Below, piece by piece: positions 14,901-27,262 of a DNA stretch of 64,000 nucleotides. How positions within the stretch are numbered: position 1 is the stretch's first letter; the number at the start of each line of letters is the position of its first letter. A program made the position numbers and the translations under genes. Below the pieces are notes generated by a model. The model was not told the origin of the DNA. It did not search any database and saw only the letters and a program-made list of their open reading frames with translations. The DNA comes from Pratylenchus scribneri. Its lineage: Eukaryota > Nematoda > Chromadorea > Rhabditida > Pratylenchidae. Location: the NCBI GenBank assembly GCA_030063045.1, contig JAQSEB010000105.1, positions 1-64,000 on the forward strand, in the 5' to 3' direction.

Positions 14901-16759
14901 CTATAAATTATTCTAATTAATCTTAAAATGGTTAATTGTTCAAAAAATATTCTATTTAGTTCAAAAATGTTGAATTTTTCCAAAAATTCTATTAATTAAG
15001 CATTTTTTTAGGGCTAGGTGGAAGAGTATTTCATGATTTTAAAAATATTTTAATTTTCTATAAATTATTCTAATTAATCTTAAAATGGTTAATTGTTCAA
15101 AAAATATTCTATTTAGTTCAAAAATGTTGAATTTTTCCAAAAATTCTATTAAATAAGCATTTTTTTAGGGCTAGGTGGAAGAGTATTTCATGATTTTAAA
15201 AATATTTTAATTTTCTATAAATTATTCTAATTAATCTTAAAATGGTTAATTGTTCAAAAAATATTCTATTTAGTTCAAAAATGTTGAATTTTTCCAAAAA
15301 TTCTATTAAATAAGCATTTTTTAGGGCTAGGTGGAAGAGTATTTCATGATTTTAAAAATATTTTAATTTTCTATAAATTATTCTAATTAATCATAAAATG
15401 GTTAATTGTTCAAAAAATATTCTATTTAGTTCAAAAATGTTGAATTTTTCCAAAAATTCTATTAAATAAGCATTTTTTTAGGGCTAGGTGGAAGAGTATT
15501 TCATGATTTTAAAAATATTTTAATTTTCTATAAATTATTCTACTTATTCTTAAAATGTTTAATTGTTCAAAAAATATTCTATTTAGTTCAAAAATGTTGA
15601 ATTTTTCCAAAAATTCTATTAAATAAGCATTTTTTTAGGGCTAGGTGGAAGAGTATTTCATGATTTTAAAAATATTTTAATTTTCTATAAATTATTCTAC
15701 TTATTCTTAAAATGTTTAATTGTTCAAAAAATATTCTATTTAGTTCAAAAATGTTGCATTTTTCCAAAAATTCTATTAATTAAGCATTTTTTAGGGCTAG
15801 GTGGAAGAGTATTTCATGATTTTAAAAATATTTTAATTTTCTATAAATTATTCTAATTAATCTTAAAATGGTTAATTGTTCAAAAAATATTCTATTTAGT
15901 TCAAAAATGTTGAATTTTTCCAAAAATTCTATTAAATAAGCATTTTTTTAGGGCTAGGTGGAAGAGTATTTCATGATTTTAAAAATATTTTAATTTTCTA
16001 TAAATTATTCTAATTAATCTTAAAATGTTTAATTGTTCAAAAAATATTCTATTTAGTTCAAAAATGTTGCATTTTTCCAAAAATTCTATTAATTAAGCAT
16101 TTTTTAGGGCTAGGTGGAAGAGTATTTCATGATTTTAAAAATATTTTAATTTTCTATAAATTATTCTACTTATTCTTAAAATGTTTAATTGTTCAAAAAA
16201 TATTCTATTTAGTTCAAAAATGTTGAATTTTTCCAAAAATTCTATTAAATAAGCATTTTTTTAGGGCTAGGTGGAAGAGTATTTCATGATTTTAAAAATA
16301 TTTTAATTTTCTATAAATTATTCTACTTATTCTTAAAATGTTTAATTGTTCAAAAAATATTCTATTTAGTTCAAAAATGTTGAATTTTTCCAAAAATTCT
16401 ATTAAATAAGCATTTTTTTAGGGCTAGGTGGAAGAGTATTTCATGATTTTAAAAATATTTTAATTTTCTATAAATTATTCTAATTAATCTTAAAATGTTT
16501 AATTGTTCAAAAAATATTCTATTTAGTTCAAAAATGTTGCATTTTTCCAAAAATTCTATTAATTAAGCATTTTTTAGGGCTAGGTGGAAGAGTATTTCAT
16601 GATTTTAAAAATATTTTAATTTTCTATAAATTATTCTAATTAATCTTAAAATGTTTAATTGTTCAAAAAATATTCTATTTAGTTCAAAAATGTTGAATTT
16701 TTCCAAAAATATTCTATTTAGTTCAAAAATGTTGAATTTTTCCAAAAATTCTATTAAAT

Positions 16760-19590
16760 AAGCATTTTTTTAGGGCTAGGTGGAAGAGTATTTCATGATT
16801 TTAAAAATATTTTAATTTTCTATAAATTATTCTACTTATTCTTAAAATGTTTAATTGTTCAAAAAATATTCTATTTAGTTCAAAAATGTTGAATTTTTCC
16901 AAAAATTCTATTAAATAAGCATTTTTTTAGGGCTAGGTGGAAGAGTATTTCATGATTTTAAAAATATTTTAATTTTCTATAAATTATTCTAATTAATCTT
17001 AAAATGTTTAATTGTTCAAAAAATATTCTATTTAGTTCAAAAATGTTGCATTTTTCCAAAAATTCTATTAAATAAGCATTTTTTTAGGGCTAGGTGGAAG
17101 AGTATTTCATGATTTTAAAAATATTTTAATTTTCTATAAATTATTCTACTTATTCTTAAAATGTTTAATTGTTCAAAAAATATTCTATTTAGTTCAAAAA
17201 TGTTGAATTTTTCCAAAAATTCTATTAAATAAGCATTTTTTTAGGGCTAGGTGGAAGAGTATTTCATGATTTTAAAAATATTTTAATTTTCTATAAATTA
17301 TTCTACTTATTCTTAAAATGTTTAATTGTTCAAAAAATATTCTATTTAGTTCAAAAATGTTGAATTTTTCCAAAAATTCTATTAAATAAGCATTTTTTAG
17401 GGCTAGGTGGAAGAGTATTTCATGATTTTAAAAATATTTTAATTTTCTATAAATTATTCTAATTAATCTTAAAATGTTTAATTGTTCAAAAAATATTCTA
17501 TTTAGTTCAAAAATGTTGCATTTTTCCAAAAATTCTATTAATTAAGCATTTTTTAGGGCTAGGTGGAAGAGTATTTCATGATTTTAAAAATATTTTAATT
17601 TTCTATAAATTATTCTAATTAATCTTAAAATGTTTAATTGTTCAAAAAATATTCTATTTAGTTCAAAAATGTTGCATTTTTCCAAAAATTCTATTAATTA
17701 AGCATTTTTTAGGGCTAGGTGGAAGAGTATTTCATGATTTTAAAAATATTTTAATTTTCTATAAATTATTCTACTTATTCTTAAAATGTTTAATTGTTCA
17801 AAAAATATTCTATTTAGTTCAAAAATGTTGAATTTTTCCAAAAATTCTATTAAATAAGCATTTTTTTAGGGCTAGGTGGAAGAGTATTTCATGATTTTAA
17901 AAATATTTTAATTTTCTATAAATTATTCTACTTATTCTTAAAATGTTTAATTGTTCAAAAAATATTCTATTTAGTTCAAAAATGTTGCATTTTTCCAAAA
18001 ATTCTATTAATTAAGCATTTTTTAGGGCTAGGTGGAAGAGTATTTCATGATTTTAAAAATATTTTAATTTTCTATAAATTATTCTAATTAATCTTAAAAT
18101 GTTTAATTGTTCAAAAAATATTCTATTTAGTTCAAAAATGTTGAATTTTTCCAAAAATTCTATTAAATAAGCATTTTTTTAGGGCTAGGTGGAAGAGTAT
18201 TTCATGATTTTAAAAATATTTTAATTTTCTATAAATTATTCTACTTATTCTTAAAATGTTTAATTGTTCAAAAAATATTCTATTTAGTTCAAAAATGTTG
18301 AATTTTTCCAAAAATTCTATTAAATAAGCATTTTTTTAGGGCTAGGTGGAAGAGTATTTCATGATTTTAAAAATATTTTAATTTTCTATAAATTATTCTA
18401 ATTAATCTTAAAATGTTTAATTGTTCAAAAAATATTCTATTTAGTTCAAAAATGTTGCATTTTTCCAAAAATTCTATTAAATAAGCATTTTTTTAGGGCT
18501 AGGTGGAAGAGTATTTCATGATTTTAAAAATATTTTAATTTTCTATAAATTATTCTACTTATTCTTAAAATGTTTAATTGTTCAAAAAATATTCTATTTA
18601 GTTCAAAAATGTTGAATTTTTCCAAAAATTCTATTAAATAAGCATTTTTTTAGGGCTAGGTGGAAGAGTATTTCATGATTTTAAAAATATTTTAATTTTC
18701 TATAAATTATTCTACTTATTCTTAAAATGTTTAATTGTTCAAAAAATATTCTATTTAGTTCAAAAATGTTGAATTTTTCCAAAAATTCTATTAAATAAGC
18801 ATTTTTTAGGGCTAGGTGGAAGAGTATTTCATGATTTTAAAAATATTTTAATTTTCTATAAATTATTCTAATTAATCTTAAAATGTTTAATTGTTCAAAA
18901 AATATTCTATTTAGTTCAAAAATGTTGCATTTTTCCAAAAATTCTATTAATTAAGCATTTTTTAGGGCTAGGTGGAAGAGTATTTCATGATTTTAAAAAT
19001 ATTTTAATTTTCTATAAATTATTCTAATTAATCTTAAAATGTTTAATTGTTCAAAAAATATTCTATTTAGTTCAAAAATGTTGCATTTTTCCAAAAATTC
19101 TATTAATTAAGCATTTTTTAGGGCTAGGTGGAAGAGTATTTCATGATTTTAAAAATATTTTAATTTTCTATAAATTATTCTACTTATTCTTAAAATGTTT
19201 AATTGTTCAAAAAATATTCTATTTAGTTCAAAAATGTTGAATTTTTCCAAAAATTCTATTAAATAAGCATTTTTTTAGGGCTAGGTGGAAGAGTATTTCA
19301 TGATTTTAAAAATATTTTAATTTTCTATAAATTATTCTACTTATTCTTAAAATGTTTAATTGTTCAAAAAATATTCTATTTAGTTCAAAAATGTTGCATT
19401 TTTCCAAAAATTCTATTAATTAAGCATTTTTTAGGGCTAGGTGGAAGAGTATTTCATGATTTTAAAAATATTTTAATTTTCTATAAATTATTCTAATTAA
19501 TCTTAAAATGTTTAATTGTTCAAAAAATATTCTATTTAGTTCAAAAATGTTGAATTTTTCCAAAAATTCTATTAAATAAGCATTTTTTTA
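16760..19590. repeat. Higher-order satellite repeat, 1,409 bp (9 monomers)
   Basis: Two adjacent 9-monomer blocks repeat with an exact offset of 1,409 bp. Matching landmarks are 17,045 and 18,454 (GTTGCA followed by AAATAAGC), 17,401 and 18,810 (GGCTAGGTGG), and 18,001 and 19,410. The monomer order differs from the 1,885-bp repeat, so this was a separate amplification event. Confidence 0.8.
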
Positions 19591-22500
19591 GGGCTAGGTG
19601 GAAGAGTATTTCATGATTTTAAAAATATTTTAATTTTCTATAAATTATTCTAATTAATCTTAAAATGTTTAATTGTTCAAAAAATATTCTATTTAGTTCA
19701 AAAATGTTGCATTTTTCCAAAAATTCTATTAATTAAGCATTTTTTAGGGCTAGGTGGAAGAGTATTTCATGATTTTAAAAATATTTTAATTTTCTATAAA
19801 TTATTCTACTTATTCTTAAAATGTTTAATTGTTCAAAAAATATTCTATTTAGTTCAAAAATGTTGAATTTTTCCAAAAATTCTATTAAATAAGCATTTTT
19901 TTAGGGCTAGGTGGAAGAGTATTTCATGATTTTAAAAATATTTTAATTTTCTATAAATTATTCTACTTATTCTTAAAATGTTTAATTGTTCAAAAAATAT
20001 TCTATTTAGTTCAAAAATGTTGCATTTTTCCAAAAATTCTATTAATTAAGCATTTTTTTAGGGCTAGGTGGAAGAGTATTTCATGATTTTAAAAATATTT
20101 TAATTTTCTATAAATTATTCTAATTAATCTTAAAATGGTTAATTGTTCAAAAAATATTCTATTTAGTTCAAAAATGTTGAATTTTTCCAAAAATTCTATT
20201 AAATAAGCATTTTTTTAGGGCTAGGTGGAAGAGTATTTCATGATTTTAAAAATATTTTAATTTTCTATAAATTATTCTAATTAATCTTAAAATGGTTAAT
20301 TGTTCAAAAAATATTCTATTTAGTTCAAAAATGTTGAATTTTTCCAAAAATTCTATTAAATAAGCATTTTTTAGGGCTAGGTGGAAGAGTATTTCATGAT
20401 TTTAAAAATATTTTAATTTTCTATAAATTATTCTAATTAATCATAAAATGGTTAATTGTTCAAAAAATATTCTATTTAGTTCAAAAATGTTGAATTTTTC
20501 CAAAAATTCTATTAAATAAGCATTTTTTAGGGCTAGGTGGAAGAGTATTTCATGATTTTAAAAATATTTTAATTTTCTATAAATTATTCTACTTATTCTT
20601 AAAATGTTTAATTGTTCAAAAAATATTCTATTTAGTTCAAAAATGTTGAATTTTTCCAAAAATTCTATTAAATAAGCATTTTTTTAGGGCTAGGTGGAAG
20701 AGTATTTCATGATTTTAAAAATATTTTAATTTTCTATAAATTATTCTACTTATTCTTAAAATGTTTAATTGTTCAAAAAATATTCTATTTAGTTCAAAAA
20801 TGTTGCATTTTTCCAAAAATTCTATTAATTAAGCATTTTTTAGGGCTAGGTGGAAGAGTATTTCATGATTTTAAAAATATTTTAATTTTCTATAAATTAT
20901 TCTACTTATTCTTAAAATGTTTAATTGTTCAAAAAATATTCTATTTAGTTCAAAAATGTTGAATTTTTCCAAAAATTCTATTAAATAAGCATTTTTTTAG
21001 GGCTAGGTGGAAGAGTATTTCATGATTTTAAAAATATTTTAATTTTCTATAAATTATTCTACTTATTCTTAAAATGTTTAATTGTTCAAAAAATATTCTA
21101 TTTAGTTCAAAAATGTTCCAAGAATTCCATTAAAAAAGCATTTTCTAGGGCTAGGTGGAAGAGTATTTCGTGATTTTAAAAATATTTTAATTTTCTATAA
21201 ATTATTCTACTTATTCTTAAAATGTTTAATTGTTCAAAAAATATTCTATTTAGTTCAAAAATGTTGAATTTTTCCAAAAATTCTATTAAATAAGCATTTT
21301 TTTAGGGCTAGGTGGAAGAGTATTTCATGATTTTAAAAATATTTTAATTTTCTATAAATTATTCTACTTATTCTAAAAATGTTTAATTGTTCAAAAAATA
21401 TTCTATTTAGTTCAAAAATGTTGAATTTTTCCAAAAATTCTATTAAATAAGCATTTTTTTAGGGCTAGGTGGAAGAGTATTTCATGATTTTAAAAATATT
21501 TTAATTTTCTATAAATTATTCTAATTAATCTTAAAATGCTTAATTGTTCAAAAAATATTATATTTAGTCCAAAAATATTCCAAAAATTCCATTAAATAAG
21601 CATTTTTTAGGGCTAGGTGGAAGAGTATTTCATGATTTTAAAAATATTTTAATTTTCAATTAATCTTAAAATGGTTAATTGATTCAAAAAATATTTTATT
21701 TAGTCCAAAAATATTCCAAAAATTCCATTAAATAAGCATTTTTTAGGGCTAGGTGGAAGAGTATTTCATGATTTTAAAAATATTTTAATTTTCTATAAAT
21801 TATTCTAATTAATCTTAAAATGGTTAATTGTTCAAAAAATATTCTATTTAGTTCAAAAATGTTGAATTTTTCCAAAAATTCTATTAAATAAGCAATTTTT
21901 TAGGGCTAGGTGGAAGAGTATTTCATGATTTTAAAAATATTTTAATTTTCTATAAATTATTCTAATTAATCTTAAAATGGTTAATTGTTCAAAAAATATT
22001 CTATTTAGTTCAAAAATGTTGAATTTTTCCAAAAATTCTATTAAATAAGCATTTTTTTAGGGCTAGGTGGAAGAGTATTTCATGATTTTAAAAATATTTT
22101 AATTTTCTATAAATTATTCTAATTAATCTTAAAATGGTTAATTGTTCAAAAAATATTCTATTTAGTTCAAAAATGTTGAATTTTTCCAAAAATTCTATTA
22201 AATAAGCATTTTTTTAGGGCTAGGTGGAAGAGTATTTCATGATTTTAAAAATATTTTAATTTTCTATAAATTATTCTAATTAATCTTAAAATGGTTAATT
22301 GTTCAAAAAATATTCTATTTAGTTCAAAAATGTTGAATTTTTCCAAAAATTCTATTAAATAAGCATTTTTTTAGGGCTAGGTGGAAGAGTATTTCATGAT
22401 TTTAAAAATATTTTAATTTTCTATAAATTATTCTAATTAATCTAAAAATGATTAATTGATTCAAAAAATATTTTATTTAGTCCAAAAATGTTCCAAAAAT

Positions 22501-22689
22501 TCCATTAAATAAGCATTTTTAAGCATTTTCTGGGCTAGGTGGAAGAGTATTTCATGATTTTAAAAATATTTTAATTTTCTATAAATTATTCTAATTAATC
22601 TAAAAATGATTAATTGATTCAAAAAATATTTTATTTAGTCCAAAAATATTCCAAAAATTCCATTAAATAAGCATTTTTAAGCATTTTCT

Positions 22690-23690
22690 GGGCTAGGTGG
22701 AAGAGTATTTCATGATTTTAAAAATATTTTAATTTTCTATAAATTATTCTAATTAATCTAAAAATGATTAATTGATTCAAAAAATATTTTATTTAGTCCA
22801 AAAATATTCCAAAAATTCCATTAAATAATTCCAAAAATTCCATTAAATAAGCATTTTTAAGCATTTTCTGGGCTAGGTGGAAGAGTATTTCATGATTTTA
22901 AAAATATTTTAATTTTCTATAAATTATTCTAATTAATCTTAAAATGATTAATTGATTCAAAAAATATTTTATTTAGTCCAAAAATATTCCAAAAATTCCA
23001 TTAAATTAGCATTTTTAAGCATTTTCTGGGCTAGGTGGAAGAAGTATTTCATGATTTTAAAAATATTTTAATTTTCTATAAATTATTCTAATTAATCTAA
23101 AAATGATTAATTGATTCAAAAAATATTTTATTTAGTCCAAAAATATTCCAAAAATTCCATTAAATAAGCATTTTTAAGCATTTTCTGGGCTAGGTGGAAG
23201 AGTATTTCATGATTTTAAAAATATTTTAATTTTCTATAAATTATTCTAATTAATCTAAAAATGATTAATTGATTCAAAAAATATTTTATTTAGTCCAAAA
23301 ATATTCCAAAAATTCCATTAAATAATTCCAAAAATTCCATTAAATAAGCATTTTTAAGCATTTTCTGGGCTAGGTGGAAGAGTATTTCATGATTTTAAAA
23401 ATATTTTAATTTTCTATAAATTATTCTAATTAATCTTAAAATGATTAATTGATTCAAAAAATATTTTATTTAGTCCAAAAATATTCCAAAAATTCCATTA
23501 AATTAGCATTTTTAAGCATTTTCTGGGCTAGGTGGAAGAAGTATTTCATGATTTTAAAAATATTTTAATTTTCTATAAATTATTCTAATTAATCTAAAAA
23601 TGATTAATTGATTCAAAAAATATTTTATTTAGTCCAAAAATGTTCCAAAAATTCCATTAAATAAGCATTTTTAAGCATTTTCTGGGCTAT
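22690..23690. repeat. Tandem 497-bp duplication of three satellite monomers
   Basis: Two copies of a three-monomer block lie side by side. Both carry the same rare variants: a 19-bp internal duplication (TTAAATAATTCC at 22,821 and 23,318) and an extra A giving GGAAGAAGTATTTC (23,034 and 23,531). The shared private changes at an exact 497-bp offset show a recent duplication. Confidence 0.85.
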
Positions 23691-23988
23691 GTGGAAGAGT
23701 ATTCATGATTTTAAAAATATTTTAATTTTCAATTAATCTTATGGTTAATTGATTCAAAAAATATTTTATTTAGTCCAAAAATGTTCCAAAAATTCCATTA
23801 AATAAGCATTTTTAAGCATTTTCTGGGCTAGGTGGAAGAGTATTCATGATTTTAAAAATATTTTAATTTTCAATTAATCTTAAAATGGTTAATTGATTCA
23901 AAAAATATTTTATTTAGTCCAAAAATATTCCAAAAATTCCATTAAATAAGCATTTTTAAGCATTTTCTGGGCTAGGTGGAAGAGTATT

Positions 23989-24158
23989 AGTAGTAGAAGG
24001 CCACAACATATCGTAAGACATTTCGGCCTGCTCTCAAAAGACTGCTGTCTCTTACTTAACGAAATGTCTTACGATATGTTGTTGCCACTTCTTCTTTAAT
24101 TTATAATTTTCAATGCTTTTAAGATATTTATGATGTGAAGAATGAAGATAAATGGAAA
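23989..24158 (+). repeat. Maverick left terminal inverted repeat with internal hairpin
   Basis: The 170-bp left terminal repeat matches the reverse complement of 43,617-43,782 with two or three substitutions and a 4-bp difference near 24,056-24,060. Inside it, 24,003-24,025 and 24,060-24,082 form perfect 23-bp inverted arms around a 34-nt loop. Each end of the element can therefore fold into its own hairpin. Confidence 0.93.
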
Positions 24159-24573
24159 ACAATTCAACAGTATAAAATAAATGATTTTTCATTGGATTTT
24201 TATAATAATTTTTTACAGAAGAGTTAATCGATCAAGATAAAATGGAAACATAATGAAATGAACGACTCAAAATAGCAAGATGGATTGAACATAAATTATT
24301 TATATTAAAATATTTATTATTATTTTTTGTTATTTTTGTATAAATTATAATAAATCAAATGATTCTTTTTGAGCTATGAGTAATCGATTTAAAGAGTATG
24401 TACATTTTCATTCTCTTCATAAGCATCCCATATTTTTTTGATCTTTATCATAGGCCAATATGCAAATTGGAATGGAATAAAGGAAAAGAGATATAATGGC
24501 CGATATGGCTGAAACATTATTAGGGCTAAATCATTCCTTATTTTCCCAATTGACCTAAAATTCCATCTAAAAA
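24159..24573. other. Non-coding left subterminal region
   Basis: AT-rich sequence between the left terminal repeat and the first gene. It probably holds that gene's promoter, but no clear TATA element could be assigned. A short antisense open frame (24,389-24,586) overlaps the next gene and has no recognisable feature. Confidence 0.5.
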
Positions 24574-25052
24574 ATGGATCTTCCAATTAAATATGAATGG
24601 ATCAAAGCTGAAAACTGTTCATGTGAAAATGCATTGAATATCTGCCGGCGTCCTTTACCATTTACTTTGCCCGAAATTTGTGTTGATCCTCAAATCAACG
24701 ACATCTATAATATTTTGGAGAAGCCTGACCAATTTTGTGCCAACAAATACAGAGAAACCGATTCAACTCAAGCTTTGCTCATTTCGATTCTCATTTTCCT
24801 CTTCATCATTTTTCTCCTTGAGGCAGTTTAAATATAAATCACATTTCTATTAATTTTACAGTTAGGACAATTGCTGTTTTGCTTAATGGGCTGTCGCGCC
24901 AATACTCGACGTTCCCATCAAGCTCGCCGAAATCGTCGGGCTCATCAGGAAAACTTTGGTGATTTTTCTAATCCCTCCTAAATGTTTTTTTTCTCAAAGG
25001 TGAAGAGATGGCGCAACTGAATGCCCCTCCATTGGCAATTCCTACTGTATAG
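24574..25052 (+). CDS. Small single-pass membrane protein, spliced (Maverick accessory)
   Basis: Three exons (24,574-24,825; 24,862-24,958; 25,000-25,052) encode about 133 residues. The introns are only 36 and 41 bp, with GT donors and TTACAG / TCAAAG acceptors, and the reading frame is kept throughout. The N-terminal 65 residues are Cys-containing (CSCENALNIC) and probably outside the membrane. Residues about 69-92 form one hydrophobic span (LLISILIFLFIIFLLEA). An Arg-rich tail follows (RRSHQARRNRRAHQ). Read unspliced, the frame stops just after the membrane span, so the splice model explains the conserved-looking basic tail. No family is recognised. It may be a virion-envelope or host-membrane protein. 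Confidence 0.6.
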
Positions 25053-25520
25053 TAAAAAATATTTGCGGGAAAGATATAATTTTATGTATTTTGTATTTAA
25101 GACCTCGACTCAGCAATGAATTTTGAATGGAATTTGTGCATTTTTAAAGAAGAAATTAAATTTTATAATGCTATTTAAAATTTTTCTATTTTTAAATTTA
25201 TTTCTTTAATAAAATTTTTTGGGAATTTGTTTATTCAATGCCTTCGGCAAGTTCAAAGATAGTTTACGATATAACTCCCTTTCACCTTTTTTCGCTAATG
25301 TCGGTTTTCTTTTGTTGATTTGGTAACCATAAAAGGTCGCATCCACCCCTAAAAGTTTTTATAGAAAGTTGCTGTTTTTTCTATAAATTTTACCGAATTC
25401 GCCTTTACTATCCCATTGTTTTCATCCCAAAATTCACGCTGCATAAATTTAATTTTTTATTTAAATACTTTTTGCCTATTTTGGCTAATAAAATTCTTTT
25501 ATTTTCCTCAAATTCTATCA
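25053..25520. other. Intergenic region with TATA-like element
   Basis: AT-rich spacer without a convincing open frame. It contains CATAAAAGG at 25,328 upstream of the next gene. Confidence 0.5.
25328..25335 (+). promoter_or_regulatory. TATA-like element CATAAAAG
   Basis: CATAAAAG followed by G lies 193 bp upstream of the ATG at 25,521. It resembles the TATAAAAG elements before the genes at 26,203 and 38,571. The longer distance makes it the weakest of the three. Confidence 0.35.
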
Positions 25521-25859
25521 ATGATGCACAGTACCTATCATGTCAGAATCAACGTCCTGAAGGATACGCCGATCTTTCCATTGACTCTAGAAAAGGCAAA
25601 AGAAAAGGAAGTGTTATACACCGATGAATGCACATTTCGTTTACGGTCTGGAAGGATTCGCAATGTCGGTCAACTTATAAAGTTTTGGTCTAAATGGAAT
25701 TCATGCCCGTACCATAGGCACACTTTCACAGCTATTTGCATTTCGGCCGAATCAAATTCTACATTTTTTGTAGGCCGAGTCCATCCCGAATTTCCAGTAA
25801 AGGATGGTGAAATTTACAACTTTTACGTTGTATGCCATGAAAAGGCTTTTTTGCAATGA
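25521..25859 (+). CDS. Hypothetical Maverick protein, about 112 aa
   Basis: A single exon starts at the first ATG of the frame (25,521); the upstream part of the open frame has only a TTG. The protein is mixed in composition and predicted soluble, with scattered Cys and His (DECTFRLRSGRIRN, NSCPYHRHTFTAICIS). No signal peptide, membrane span or known domain is seen. It lies in a plus-strand run of small unknown genes at the left end of the element, a usual place for lineage-specific Maverick genes. A 26-bp tandem duplication follows at about 25,912-25,964. Confidence 0.5.
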   Translation: MMHSTYHVRINVLKDTPIFPLTLEKAKEKEVLYTDECTFRLRSGRIRNVGQLIKFWSKWNSCPYHRHTFTAICISAESNSTFFVGRVHPEFPVKDGEIYNFYVVCHEKAFLQ

Positions 25860-26115
25860 ATTGGAATATTTGATTGATATTATTTTAAATTATAAAATCT
25901 CCAAAAATAAGCACATTCTTCCCTCCATTTTAATCATTTACATTCTTCCCTCCATTTTAATCATTTTTAATGAAGTAAATTTTCAATTTTAAAAATAGAT
26001 GTGGAGGGTAAGGTGAGGGATTTGTTAATATTTTAAATAGTGTTTTCTTGAAAGCGGATATTTGATGTGTAGAATTGTTTGCTTTTTGTCGGCCGCTCAT
26101 TCCTATTTCCCTAGT

Positions 26116-26123
26116 TATAAAAG
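26116..26123 (+). promoter_or_regulatory. TATA box TATAAAAG
   Basis: TATAAAAG occurs 87 bp upstream of the ATG at 26,203. The same octamer occurs at 38,465 upstream of another Maverick gene. Confidence 0.5.
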
Positions 26124-26202
26124 CCGTCCATTTACAGCTATTACCTTTCCCCGACTAAATCCGAAAATCATTTTTAAAATTTTAAAATTTTCATAAATTC
26201 TG

Positions 26203-26505
26203 ATGGCTCTGAATTTAAAAAACCCTCAAAATTTAATTCAAAATATTCTACCCGAAATTGAATTTAGAATTTCTACAAATGGTATTACTGTTATTTCCTC
26301 TAGTCGTTTATCTACCCCCCGTTTTCTCCCTTTTGATTCGCCAGGCCGATGTAGAGAATGCCGCGGGACAGAAGTGGAAATTGATTTTGTAGTTACAAAG
26401 GAAGGAGTCACAGTTTATTGCACCAAAATTAAAGGCTCTAGATTTGTCGAGTTTGATCAAATCAATGATCTACCCGGGCATTGCTTTTTTAAAATTAAAA
26501 ATTAA
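26203..26505 (+). CDS. Hypothetical Maverick protein, 100 aa, Cys-rich centre
   Basis: A single-exon gene with a TATA box 87 bp upstream. The protein is 100 residues. It has a short central cysteine cluster (GRCRECRGTEVEID, residues about 48-61) and two more Cys (VYCTK, GHCFF), which could bind one zinc. No domain family is recognised. Confidence 0.5.
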   Translation: MALNLKNPQNLIQNILPEIEFRISTNGITVISSSRLSTPRFLPFDSPGRCRECRGTEVEIDFVVTKEGVTVYCTKIKGSRFVEFDQINDLPGHCFFKIKN

Positions 26506-26553
26506 GGTCGTATCTTCAATGTTGAATATGGAAACAAACCATGTTCAAATCAT

Positions 26554-27194
26554 TTGTCATTCTCTCCTAGGCCTAAAGAATTGTCTAAACCTTCTGGGTC
26601 AAATTCATTGAAAAAGGAAAATACTTTTGAATCGATGCCACCAGTAAAGCTCTCTTCATCCAATAACTCTTCCCATTCCGATTTTATTTCTACAATTTCT
26701 CATATGTCAACCCTTTTGGATATGATTATTCCATCTGAAACAAATACGATAAAAATGGTTAAGGAAATAAAAGAAAGAGGGGGTCAACATTTTGAGGAAT
26801 TTTTTGAAATTTTATCAGCCGCTACAACCTTTGTTCCTTCAATGGAGAAGGAATCATTGAACCATAAAATTACGGAAGATCAAATTGAACATTATAAAAG
26901 TCATAAAAAGAATTTGGAAAATCCTGAGATACAGGAAGAGCATTATCAAAATTTAATCAATATTCTTTCGGCTGCTCTCACTTTTGCTGGATTTATTCCT
27001 AGCGATAAAATTAAAGAGGAAAAAATGGAATTCAGAATAATGAAATGGAACAAGCAAAAGGAGTACATGGTTTTTTTGATAGTTTGTCCGCTGCAACTTA
27101 TGGCATTCCTGAAAATTGCAGCCAAAATATAGAAAAAGAAGAAGAAATGGAAATGTCGGAAAGTACAAATGAAAATCCAGAACACAAAAATTAA
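26554..27194 (+). CDS. Hypothetical repeat-containing Maverick protein, frameshifted
   Basis: The continuous frame runs 26,554-27,132, but coding continues more convincingly in another frame to a stop at 27,194. The switch falls at a six-A run (27,020-27,025), so one base appears missing there. The protein carries three related helical segments of the form FFEILSAAT, LINILSAAL and FFDSLSAAT. The third is only in the shifted frame, which is the main evidence for the frameshift. The start is unresolved: the frame has only a TTG at 26,554, and upstream ATGs (26,519, 26,528) are in another frame. A spliced start using the CTCCTAG acceptor near 26,570 is possible. Function unknown. Confidence 0.5.
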
Positions 27195-27262
27195 CATAAT
27201 TAATTTATTTTTATTCATTAATATTTTTTAATTCATCATAATATTTTTAAAATTAAATCATC

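Larger units (their letters stand above)
4538..23988. repeat. Satellite array, main block with three subfamilies
   Basis: About 125 tandem monomers of roughly 155 bp (estimated from length). All share a nearly invariant stretch of about 62 bp from GGGCTAGGTGG through ATTTTCTATAAATTATTCTA (one copy at 160-221). The other half varies. Type A has TTAAAATGGTTAATTG and GTTGAATTTTTCC. Type B has AAAAATGATTAATTGATTC, TTAGTCC and a TTTTTAAGCATTTTCT end. Type C has CTACTTATTC and GTTGCATTTTTCC. Types alternate in repeated orders (see the higher-order repeat entries). A 37-bp internal duplication occurs near 16,700. From about 21,600 some monomers lack 13 bp (TATAAATTATTCT). No coding sequence is seen. 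Confidence 0.97.

Noticed and set aside
1..23988. Regular repeats that could suggest a CRISPR array
   Set aside because: The whole 155-bp unit repeats without unique spacers, and the organism is a nematode. It is satellite DNA.
24389..24586. Minus-strand 65-codon open frame at the left end of the Maverick
   Set aside because: It overlaps the better-supported spliced membrane-protein gene and shows no motif.
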